From: Verrucomicrobiota bacterium JB023
GTDB lineage: Bacteria > Verrucomicrobiota > Verrucomicrobiia > Verrucomicrobiales > Akkermansiaceae
Assembly (NCBI GenBank): GCA_030673895.1
Contig: JAUTCR010000035.1
Span: forward strand, 1-64,000
Length of the DNA: 64,000 bases
Reading direction: 5' to 3'
Shown here one piece after another: positions 28,445 through 37,014 of this stretch. Numbering within the stretch: the first letter of the stretch is position 1; each line of letters begins with the position of its first letter. Under the pieces are notes generated by a model. The model did not search any database. It worked only from the letters and a program-made list of their open reading frames with translations, and was not told the DNA's origin. A program made the translations under genes and the position numbers.

Positions 28445-30316
28445 ATGGCTGAATCGCAGTCGATCATTGCACTCAACATTGGTTCGCAACGCGTGGCAAT
28501 GGCCTCCTTCTCCCCGACCAAGGGAGGCCTCGCGTTAAAGAAATATCAGGCCGTTGACATCCTCGCCGACCCCGCCGGCGAAGGAACCCGTAACGCGGAA
28601 GTCCGCGCTGCGGTCGCTCAGCTCGCCAAGTCTCTCAAAGCTGGTAAATCGAAGATCCGCGCCGCTGTGCCCGGGCATTCGGTTATTACCAAGTTTGTCA
28701 AACTCCCGCCCATCGATAGCGACGACCTCGGTGAGCTGGTGAGCATGGAGGCCCAGCAGCAAATTCCTTTCCCACTCTCCGAAGGAGCTTGGGATTGGGC
28801 GGCAATTGATAGTCCCGGCATCGAGAAAGAAGTGCTTCTCGTTGCTATTCGTCAGGAGCTTCTTGACGATATCAGTGAATCGGTGGCCGGAGCCGGTCTT
28901 GGCCTCAAGGAGGTCGATTCCTCGCCCACCGCACTCTATAACGCCTTCCGCTACAATTACCCGGACGTCAACGAGCCCGTTCTCTTGCTCGACATTGGAG
29001 CGAAGTCCACCGAGCTCATCTACATTGAGGGCAAGAAGCTCTTCATCCAGAGCGTCAACGCTCCCGGCACGACCGGAGCCAGCCTCACCACCGCGATTGG
29101 CAAAGAATTCGGTGTCGGATTCGAGGAAGCCGAAGCTCATAAAGTGGGCGGTGGCATGGTGAGCCTCGGAAGCACCGAAGGAATGGACGAAGGAGCAGCC
29201 GCTCTTGCCTCATTCATTCGGAACAGCATCAATCGTCTCCCGGGTGAAATCTCTCGCCGGACAAACTTCTACCGCTCGAATCAGGGCGGGGGAGCGCCTA
29301 CCAAGATTTATCTTGCTGGTGGCGGTGCCAACCTTGGTTATCTCGGTGAATTCCTTCAGGAAAAGCTTTCTCTTCCCGTGGAGGCATTCAATCCCTGCCG
29401 TCGCGTTTCAGCGGCTGGCGGAGTGGAAATCGCCGGCCAGGAGCACACCCTTGGTGAGCTGGTTGGCTTGGCCGTGGAAGGTGCAGGCAAGGCTGAGCTT
29501 CACATTGACCTCGTGCCGACGCTGGTCGAGGCCGAGCGTGAGAACGCCCGCCGTCGTCCTTGGCTTATTGGTGCCGCTGCCGCTGCGATTGCCGGTTGCG
29601 CCGCATTCGCTGGACTCAAGGCTGCTGCTGCCAGTGCAGCGCAGGAAAAAGTTGTTGCCATGGAGGAGCGTCGTGAAGAACTGGCTTCTCCCGCGGCCAC
29701 CCTCAACAAGTGGAATGAAAATCTCGAGATTCTCGAGATCGTGGGCAGTGACTACGCAGCCGCGCAAGCGAGTCGCACCGTATGGCAGGACATGCTCAAT
29801 GAGCTGGCCGGCTACTTTGCGAGCGATACCATCTGGTTAACCTCGATGTCACCTCTGGTCGATTATGAGCCGGGTGAAGCCAGCTCGGGAGACCCCTACT
29901 TCAAGGGCGGTTTTGACCGTTTGGCCTATGGCGAGTCCTTCGTTGATACCAAGAACATTGGTGGTGAAGGTTCCTCCATCAATGCCATCAAGCTGGAAGG
30001 ACTCTGGATTTCAGGCTCCGATGGTAAGGACCACCGGGCGGTTGCCGAAGTGCTGGGCCGCATCAAGGACGGAGTTGCCGCAGCCAATAAGGAAGCGAAT
30101 GAATCCGAAGAAGAGACCGAGCCGGAAACCTACTTCACTCTTGTAAAGCCTGATCCGGAAAACAGCCGCAGCACCCTCCCGATGGCGGATGCGGAAATTC
30201 TCGTGAACAACAACACCACCCTGGCCGAGGACACTTACGGCGCGCAATTCACCATGATTCTTCCCCTGCGCGAACCAATCTCCGTCGACGAACTGTCCAA
30301 AGGCAAAACTAACTGA
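28445..30316 (+). CDS. pilM: PilM-like type IV pilus assembly ATPase (Amuc_1101-like)
   Basis: IIALNIGSQRVAMASF, VNEPVLLLDIGAKSTELIYIEG, KIYLAGGGANLGYLGEFL. Start taken as ATG 28445 (MAESQSI). Confidence 0.87.
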   Translation: MAESQSIIALNIGSQRVAMASFSPTKGGLALKKYQAVDILADPAGEGTRNAEVRAAVAQLAKSLKAGKSKIRAAVPGHSVITKFVKLPPIDSDDLGELVSMEAQQQIPFPLSEGAWDWAAIDSPGIEKEVLLVAIRQELLDDISESVAGAGLGLKEVDSSPTALYNAFRYNYPDVNEPVLLLDIGAKSTELIYIEGKKLFIQSVNAPGTTGASLTTAIGKEFGVGFEEAEAHKVGGGMVSLGSTEGMDEGAAALASFIRNSINRLPGEISRRTNFYRSNQGGGAPTKIYLAGGGANLGYLGEFLQEKLSLPVEAFNPCRRVSAAGGVEIAGQEHTLGELVGLAVEGAGKAELHIDLVPTLVEAERENARRRPWLIGAAAAAIAGCAAFAGLKAAAASAAQEKVVAMEERREELASPAATLNKWNENLEILEIVGSDYAAAQASRTVWQDMLNELAGYFASDTIWLTSMSPLVDYEPGEASSGDPYFKGGFDRLAYGESFVDTKNIGGEGSSINAIKLEGLWISGSDGKDHRAVAEVLGRIKDGVAAANKEANESEEETEPETYFTLVKPDPENSRSTLPMADAEILVNNNTTLAEDTYGAQFTMILPLREPISVDELSKGKTN

Positions 30317-30321
30317 TTAAG

Positions 30322-31311
30322 ATGAAGGAAAACGGATTTGCAATAGGATTGCTCGCCGCCACCGTGCTCGTGGGCGGTGGACTCGTGGCCGTGGGGGTCA
30401 TGCAAGGGAGCAAATATAACGAAGCTCTCGCGAGCTACGACGAAGCCAAGAACGATGTGGAACGGATGGTGAGAATCAGCCCCTTCCCCTCAGAGGCTAA
30501 TGTTGAGGACCGCAAGCAGGAAGTGACCAAGTTTCTCGGTAAAGTCGAGGGTCTGCAGAAGGCGCTTGAAAACTACCGGCCAGAGACACTTGAGGAGGTA
30601 TCACCTGCCGAATTTCAGAACCGGCTCGTAGCGGCTAACAATGAAATCAAGGCTCTCTTCGATGAGAAGCAAGTGGCCTACCCGGAGCAATTCGCTTTTG
30701 GGATGGAGCAATACACTGACGGATTGGCTAATCCTGATTCGACCGGCGAGTTGGATTATCAGCTGAAGGCGTTCAAATGGCTCTTCACCGAGCTGGCCAA
30801 TGTTGAGACCTACAAGCTCAATAATGTCCGCCGCGAGGGGCTTCCCTCCGAGCAGGGGCTCGACTGGTTGGAAAATCTGGAGCGCGGAGAGTATCCCGAG
30901 GAGCAAATCGCCCAGGCGATGCCCTTTGAGATCACCTTCCTTTGCAGTGAGGAAGCCGCCCGCGAGTTCATCAACACAGTGAGCACCACCGGTGAATATT
31001 TCTTCACAATCGACGCCGTTCGGATTGAGGCGGAAAGTCCGAATCCTCCAACCCGCGAGATGTCCGGACTTGAGGAAGAGGGTGGAGCTGCGGAAAGCGC
31101 CGCTCCAGCTGATGCCTTCGCGGCTTTCGGAGACTTCGGAGACGATGAGGAAGAAGAAGTTGAAGAAGAGACGGCAGACGTCGTCGATGCCGGACGGGTC
31201 CTCGGTCAGATTGCCGGACCTGGCACCGTTGGGCTCGATGGAGTCTATGTGGGTCTTCAGATGCGTCTGATGTATTTCACTGACTTTGTGAACCTTCCAG
31301 AATTTAACTGA
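30322..31311 (+). CDS. Amuc_1100-like pilus-associated membrane protein
   Basis: 329 aa, one N-terminal TM. Matches remembered Amuc_1100 segments: AEFQNRLVAANNEIKALFDEKQVAYP, DYQLKAFKWLFTELANVETYKLNNVRRE, MPFEITFLCSEEAAREFINTVSTTGEYFFTIDAVRIEAE, VYVGLQMRLMYF. Confidence 0.85.
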   Translation: MKENGFAIGLLAATVLVGGGLVAVGVMQGSKYNEALASYDEAKNDVERMVRISPFPSEANVEDRKQEVTKFLGKVEGLQKALENYRPETLEEVSPAEFQNRLVAANNEIKALFDEKQVAYPEQFAFGMEQYTDGLANPDSTGELDYQLKAFKWLFTELANVETYKLNNVRREGLPSEQGLDWLENLERGEYPEEQIAQAMPFEITFLCSEEAAREFINTVSTTGEYFFTIDAVRIEAESPNPPTREMSGLEEEGGAAESAAPADAFAAFGDFGDDEEEEVEEETADVVDAGRVLGQIAGPGTVGLDGVYVGLQMRLMYFTDFVNLPEFN

Positions 31312-31326
31312 TAGCAACGACGAACG

Positions 31327-32328
31327 ATGAAAGAGAATTACGAAAAAGTATTACTTGGTCTCGGCGTGGTCGTGGCCATCGTCTTGGGAGTCTTTGGATT
31401 CCTCTCCCTCAGTAGTGTGGATGAGGAATTTGGCGAGGCGTCCAACACCATGAATGACGCTGAGCCGATTCGGAGTCGGGGTTTTATTGATGAATCCGTG
31501 GCCAGCTTGACAAGTCCGCCAATGCTTTCCCAGGTGGAGACTGCTCAAGGGCGCTCCGTGGACCTCTTCACCAGTGTGCCTTATTACGTGCGCAAGGGTG
31601 AGGAACAGGCTATTGATCTCCTCGCACCCGGGGCACCCGTGGTCCATCCTCCTATCCCGAACGAATGGTGGATTACCCACAAAATCGATCCCGGATTCGG
31701 TGACTCCCCGCAACGGGACGAGGATGGGGATGGATTTTCAAACCTTGAAGAGTACGAAGCCGAAACCAATCCGACTGATGAGAATAGCTTCCCATCACTC
31801 TTTGCCAAAGTGAAGGTCTCCGATCTTAAGGAGACCAAGTGGCTCCTCAAATTCACTGATTACGGCGCGGCTGGCTATTCCTTCAAGATTGAGGATACCA
31901 ATCGCCAGACAAACCGCATTTCTGGCGGGGGTGCCGTTAAAGTTGGAGAACGCTTTTTCCCTGATGGTCCTTACGCTCAGCGTTTTCTTTATCAGGAAAA
32001 ATTCACCAAAGAGGAACGTGGTCTTCAACGTGCTCACGCACGCGTCGAGGACCTCAAGCCTGGCAAGGAAGGAACCATCTACGAGATCCCCAACAACAAC
32101 AAAGAACCAGAAAGTGACTTCACGGCCACTTTCTACCTCGATACTCCGGATCAAAAAGGCAATCCCTTCGATATTGACGAGGGAATGTCCTTCGCACTCC
32201 CCTACGATGAGGATGCCGAGGTGAAGCCATTTACCTTCAAAGAGGTGCAGGATGGTGGAAGTTCGATCTTGCTCCTTTGGGAGTCCAATGGAGAGACGAA
32301 AGAGCTCAAATTATCCGTACCGCAATAA
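31327..32328 (+). CDS. Amuc_1099-like pilus locus protein
   Basis: Single N-terminal TM, VDLFTSVPYYVRKGEEQAIDLL, DEDGDGFSNLEEYEAETNPTDENSFP; syntenic position between the Amuc_1100-like gene and the secretin. Confidence 0.7.
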   Translation: MKENYEKVLLGLGVVVAIVLGVFGFLSLSSVDEEFGEASNTMNDAEPIRSRGFIDESVASLTSPPMLSQVETAQGRSVDLFTSVPYYVRKGEEQAIDLLAPGAPVVHPPIPNEWWITHKIDPGFGDSPQRDEDGDGFSNLEEYEAETNPTDENSFPSLFAKVKVSDLKETKWLLKFTDYGAAGYSFKIEDTNRQTNRISGGGAVKVGERFFPDGPYAQRFLYQEKFTKEERGLQRAHARVEDLKPGKEGTIYEIPNNNKEPESDFTATFYLDTPDQKGNPFDIDEGMSFALPYDEDAEVKPFTFKEVQDGGSSILLLWESNGETKELKLSVPQ

Positions 32329-32397
32329 GGAATTTTACAGAATTCAAATTTCTGCTTCACAAACCACCCACTAATAAGGGAATCTAATTAACACACC

Positions 32398-34965
32398 ATG
32401 CAGCACACCACATCGCGTCTAAACGCAGGACTGCTTGCTTTGGTCTGCGCCACTTCACCACTGGTGATGACAGCACAGGGACAGAGCTTGCTTGTTGAAG
32501 AGCGCATCCGCAGGGAGGCGGCTACCCAGGAGGCGGTTGATCTCCTGATGGAAGGCCGGAAAGCATACGCAGCAAAAGATTACCAGGAAGCTGTTGATCT
32601 TTACCGTCGGGCCAACGCCACGTTGCCCTACGGGCCTAAGACTGCCGCACAACGCAATGAAATCGCGGCTCACCTTGCCGACGGCTCCGTTGCATTGGCT
32701 CAGGACTACCGCCGCAAAGGCAAATACGAGGAAGCCAAGAGTCTTCTCAATGACGTCCTCGTGGCAGACCCGAATAACTTCCAGGTCCAGAAGTCTCTCG
32801 AGTACTTCGACGACCCTATTCGTGTAAATCCTGCGCTCACCGAGGAGCACAGCCAGAATGTCGACGAAGTTCGACGCCTCCTCTACATGGGTGAAGGTTA
32901 CTACAACCTCGCTGATTACGATCAGGCTGAAGTTCAGTTCCGTAAAGTGCTCCGCATCGACAAGTACAACAAGGCTGCCCGCCGTTGGTTGGAGCGTTGT
33001 GCAAATATCAAGTCCGATTACTATCGTGCTGCATACGATCAGGCTCGGGCCGAATTGCTTATGCAGGTCGACCAAGCTTGGGAATTGGCTATCCCACCTG
33101 AAGTTCAGGAGAGCCAGTTCGTTACTTCCGGACCAAGCCAGGACAACTTCGGTCAAGGTGTGATTCTCAACAAGCTTCGCACCATCAAGCTTCCAATCGT
33201 TGATTTCGAAGACACCCCGCTGACCGAAGCGATGGAGTTCTTGACTCAGAAATCAATCGAGCTCGATCCCGATCCGAATTCCGACGAGCGCGGCATCAAC
33301 TTCGTTGTCGAGCGCAGCACAGTTAGCTCGAATGCTGGAGCGGATACCGACTTGGATGGCGGTCTGGGCCTTGGTTCATCTTCCGGTGGCGAGGTCATTG
33401 ATAACCTTCGCCTCCGCAATGTCCCACTGATCACCGTCCTTGATTACATCGCAACCAAAACTGGCAAGCGTTACCGAGTGGACGAATACGCAGTTACTCT
33501 CTTGCCCGTAGGAGCCGAGGGTAGTGGTGAGCTTCTTAACCGCCAGTGGGTGGTGCCTCCAACATTCCGCACCGACCTGCAAGACAGCAGCAGCGGCGGT
33601 GGTGGTGGAGATCCTGATCCATTTGCCGATGATTCCGGTCTCGGAGGAGGAGGAATTCAGGTCCGCCAGTCGGTTCAAGAGCTTCTTGCGCAGGCAGGTG
33701 TCGGTTTCCCTGATGGAGCAACCGCTCGATATATCCCCGGTTCCTCGACTTTGATCGTTAACAATACGGTATCCAATCTCGATTTGGTGGATCAAATCGT
33801 CGAAGGTCTTGTCTCACAGACACCCAAGCAAATTCGCATCGTCACCAAGTTCGTTGAAGTCTCTCAGGAGAACACGGACGAACTCGGCTTTGATTGGTTG
33901 GTAACTCCTTTCCGCGTCTCCAGTGACTTCTGGCCTGGTGGCGGAACTCAAAGCAACGGTGCGCTTCGTACCGGTGGTGATTTCATCCAAAGCGTCGGCG
34001 GGTTCACCTTGGGTAACATCCCGGCTGATACCACTGAGGCTCTGGATAACGGCACGCTCACCAGCGGACTTCGTAGTGGTGACTACGCCATCTCGCAGAA
34101 CAGCATTGACGCTGTTTTGAACAACCCAAACCGCACTGCTCAGGACAACGTTGTCGCTCCTGGCATCCTCTCCCTGACCGGTCTCTTCACCGAGGGTCAG
34201 GTCCAGATGATCATGCGTGGATTGGCTCAAAAGAAGGGCACGGACATCATGACCGCTCCTTCCGTCATCGCTCGTTCCGGCGAGACTGCGACTATCGAGA
34301 TCATTCGCGAGTTTATTTATCCTACCGAATACGAACCACCCGAGCTTCCTAACCAGGTTGGCGCCACCGGTAGCACCGATGGCTTGGGGTCTAGCTCCGG
34401 TATCTTCCCGGTGACTCCTTCGACACCAACAGCATTCGAAACACGGAACACTGGTGTCACCCTCGAAATCCAGCCGACCATCGGCGCGAGTGATTTCGTC
34501 ATCGACCTTCGTTTCGCTCCTGAAATCGTGGAGTTTGAAGGATTCATTAACTACGGCAGCCCGATTACATCTCCTGCGTCTGACGTCTTTGGTAACGCAA
34601 TCAGCGTGACCATTACCGAAAACCGCATCGAGATGCCTGTCTTCGCAAGCCGTCGGGTGAATACCGGTTTGACAATCTATGATGGTCACACCGTTGCTGT
34701 TGGTGGATTGATGCGCGAAGATGTTCAGCGCGTTGAAGACAGTGTGCCGATTCTCGGGGATCTTCCTTGGGTAGGCCGTCTCTTCCGCAGCGAATCTGAG
34801 AACCATATCAAGAGTAACTTGATTGTGTTCGTGACCGCTCAAATCATCGATGCCACCGGTTCTCCGGTCCGTGGTGCAGCCACCATGTCGGACCCAACCA
34901 CCGGCACCCCTGGAGTCTCTGCTCCCGGTGCGATGGATGCAGGGCTTTTGCCTCCCCTCAACTAA
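32398..34965 (+). CDS. Secretin with N-terminal TPR-like region (Amuc_1098-like; GspD/PilQ family)
   Basis: 855 aa; C-terminal secretin VGGLMREDVQRVEDSVPILGDLPWVGRLFRSESENHIKSNLIVFVTAQIID. Confidence 0.93.
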   Translation: MQHTTSRLNAGLLALVCATSPLVMTAQGQSLLVEERIRREAATQEAVDLLMEGRKAYAAKDYQEAVDLYRRANATLPYGPKTAAQRNEIAAHLADGSVALAQDYRRKGKYEEAKSLLNDVLVADPNNFQVQKSLEYFDDPIRVNPALTEEHSQNVDEVRRLLYMGEGYYNLADYDQAEVQFRKVLRIDKYNKAARRWLERCANIKSDYYRAAYDQARAELLMQVDQAWELAIPPEVQESQFVTSGPSQDNFGQGVILNKLRTIKLPIVDFEDTPLTEAMEFLTQKSIELDPDPNSDERGINFVVERSTVSSNAGADTDLDGGLGLGSSSGGEVIDNLRLRNVPLITVLDYIATKTGKRYRVDEYAVTLLPVGAEGSGELLNRQWVVPPTFRTDLQDSSSGGGGGDPDPFADDSGLGGGGIQVRQSVQELLAQAGVGFPDGATARYIPGSSTLIVNNTVSNLDLVDQIVEGLVSQTPKQIRIVTKFVEVSQENTDELGFDWLVTPFRVSSDFWPGGGTQSNGALRTGGDFIQSVGGFTLGNIPADTTEALDNGTLTSGLRSGDYAISQNSIDAVLNNPNRTAQDNVVAPGILSLTGLFTEGQVQMIMRGLAQKKGTDIMTAPSVIARSGETATIEIIREFIYPTEYEPPELPNQVGATGSTDGLGSSSGIFPVTPSTPTAFETRNTGVTLEIQPTIGASDFVIDLRFAPEIVEFEGFINYGSPITSPASDVFGNAISVTITENRIEMPVFASRRVNTGLTIYDGHTVAVGGLMREDVQRVEDSVPILGDLPWVGRLFRSESENHIKSNLIVFVTAQIIDATGSPVRGAATMSDPTTGTPGVSAPGAMDAGLLPPLN

Positions 34966-34996
34966 AGGGGACAGCCCATTCCTTTGATTCTGGCAG

Positions 34997-35030
34997 AAAG
35001 CCTGATGGCGGCGAGTCATCAGGCTTTCTT
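34997..35030 (+). terminator. Rho-independent terminator after secretin gene
   Basis: Perfect 11-bp stem AAAGCCTGATG (34997-35007) / CATCAGGCTTT (35017-35027) followed by a T-rich tail. Confidence 0.8.
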
Positions 35031-35053
35031 GTTCAGGAACAAACAGGTGTTTT

Positions 35054-36949
35054 ATGATTTCACTCGTTTTAACGGGAGGAGTCGCCAGTGGTAAATCGAC
35101 GTTGGCGAAGCTCCTCATGGATAGAGTTGAGGGACTTGCGTTCTTTGACAGTGACGAAGCCGTCGCCGCTTTATTGACCGAGGAGTCGGTCATCGAAAGC
35201 ATCGCGAAGACATTCGGCGAGGATTACGTTGTCGACGGTTCTGTCGATCGGCCTGCCTTGCGAGAGCTTGTCTTCTCCGACCGGAAGTCACGTCAGGAAC
35301 TCGAGTCAATCCTCCATCCACTCGTGCGTGCGCGACTTGGCGCGGCCAGCAGGAAAGGCCTCCGGGAGGGAGCCAAAGTGATGCTGGCTGACATCCCGCT
35401 CTTTTTTGAGACGGGGATGCGTGTCGAGAATCGAGGTGTCCTTGTGACAGCTTGCCCACGTGAAGTTCAGCACGAGCGTTTAACGCAACGAGAAGGAATC
35501 AATGGCGAGATTGGTGATAAGATCATCAACAGCCAATGGTCTTGGTCCCGAAAGGTGGAACAGGCCGATTATGTTTTCTGGACCTCTGGCAATCAGGATT
35601 TCCTCACCCAGCAGGTCGACGTTTTCATCAAGAAACTGGAGATTTGGGTAGCGTCGGACAAGACGCCAAACCCCGCTAATTTTTCATTCGATATTCCCGA
35701 AAAAGTCCAACTGTCGGAGTTTCGCAATCGCCCCATGGGGGAATTGGTTCCGATGGCTCAAGAGATGGGGATCAAGGTCCAAGGCGATAGCAAGAGCCAA
35801 CTGATCTTTGACCTGACTTGCAAACTCGCTGAATTCGGGAGCGAGATCGTTACCGAAGGCGTGATCGAACAAGCAAAAGAGACCTTCGGGATGATTCGAG
35901 ATCCCAAGAGAAGTTTCCGCCCCGAGACCGATGATATCTACATCGGTAAGAATCTTCTCAACGACTACGGACTGAGGGTCGGAAACCTGGTTGAAGCCAG
36001 TGTCCGGCCGCCGAAAGGTCGTGATAACTATCTTTCTGTCAATCAATTGACGCATATTGAAAGTCGGGCAGCCAGTCAGTTCGAGGCGAAGACTGAATTC
36101 GACGACCTGACCTCCGAGTTTCCCAATGATCGCTTTCATCTTGAACCCAAGGATTCGGCCGACATGGCTGTTCGCCTTGTGGATTTGATCGCTCCTTTGG
36201 GCAAAGGACAGCGAGGTCTCATCGTTGCGCCCCCGAGAGGCGGAAAAACGATCTTGTTAAAGCAGATTGCGAGAGCAATTCGGGCGAACGATCCGGATTG
36301 CGAGCTCATCGTGCTCCTGCTCGATGAGCGCCCGGAAGAGGTCACTGACTTCGAGGAAACGGTGACTGCCACCGTCTATAGCTCAACCTTTGACGAGAGC
36401 TCGAAGCGTCATGCCCAGGTTTCTGATTTGGTCCTGGAGCGGGCCAAACGCTTGGTGGAACAGGGAAAGGACGTTGTCATCTTGCTCGATAGTCTGACCC
36501 GATTGGCTCGAGGCTACAATAATGCGGCCTCCGGCGGTCCCATCGGCTCCGGCGGAGTCAATCCCGGCGCTTTGGCGAAAGCGCGCAAATTTTTCGGTGC
36601 TGCGAGAAACGTAGCGGAAGGAGGCAGCTTAACCATTCTTGCGACCTGTCTCGTCGAGACTGAGAACCGGATGGATGATGTCATTTTCGAGGAGCTGAAA
36701 GGGACAGGAAACATGGAAATCCGTCTCGATCGCGACCTTGCCGAGCGAAGAATCTACCCCGCGATTCACATTCCCCAAAGCGGAACCCGGAACGACGACC
36801 GATTGTATCATAAGGATGAGCTGCCAAGGATCATGGATCTCCGTAGGCAGCTTGCAGCTATGCCAGTAGGCGAAGCTGTGGAAGTGCTTATGAATCAACT
36901 TAAAAAGACGCAGAATAATGCAGAATTCCTACTTAAAGGCCTAAAATGA
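35054..36949 (+). CDS. coaE-rho: Fusion: dephospho-CoA kinase (CoaE) + transcription termination factor Rho
   Basis: N-terminus LTGGVASGKSTLAKLL, HPLVRARL (CoaE); C-terminus GQRGLIVAPPRGGKTILLKQIA, LLLDERPEEVTDFEE, DSLTRLARGYN (Rho). One uninterrupted 631-aa frame. Confidence 0.95.
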   Translation: MISLVLTGGVASGKSTLAKLLMDRVEGLAFFDSDEAVAALLTEESVIESIAKTFGEDYVVDGSVDRPALRELVFSDRKSRQELESILHPLVRARLGAASRKGLREGAKVMLADIPLFFETGMRVENRGVLVTACPREVQHERLTQREGINGEIGDKIINSQWSWSRKVEQADYVFWTSGNQDFLTQQVDVFIKKLEIWVASDKTPNPANFSFDIPEKVQLSEFRNRPMGELVPMAQEMGIKVQGDSKSQLIFDLTCKLAEFGSEIVTEGVIEQAKETFGMIRDPKRSFRPETDDIYIGKNLLNDYGLRVGNLVEASVRPPKGRDNYLSVNQLTHIESRAASQFEAKTEFDDLTSEFPNDRFHLEPKDSADMAVRLVDLIAPLGKGQRGLIVAPPRGGKTILLKQIARAIRANDPDCELIVLLLDERPEEVTDFEETVTATVYSSTFDESSKRHAQVSDLVLERAKRLVEQGKDVVILLDSLTRLARGYNNAASGGPIGSGGVNPGALAKARKFFGAARNVAEGGSLTILATCLVETENRMDDVIFEELKGTGNMEIRLDRDLAERRIYPAIHIPQSGTRNDDRLYHKDELPRIMDLRRQLAAMPVGEAVEVLMNQLKKTQNNAEFLLKGLK

Positions 36950-37014
36950 AAAAGCTTCATTCAAAACAAAAGAATTTCCTTGAAAGGGAATATGGGGAAG
37001 CGAAAATTCTCCCG

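Noticed and set aside
33814-35202. 462-aa - strand ORF
   Set aside because: Antisense to the secretin and the start of coaE-rho; no recognisable motifs, and the sense genes are certain.
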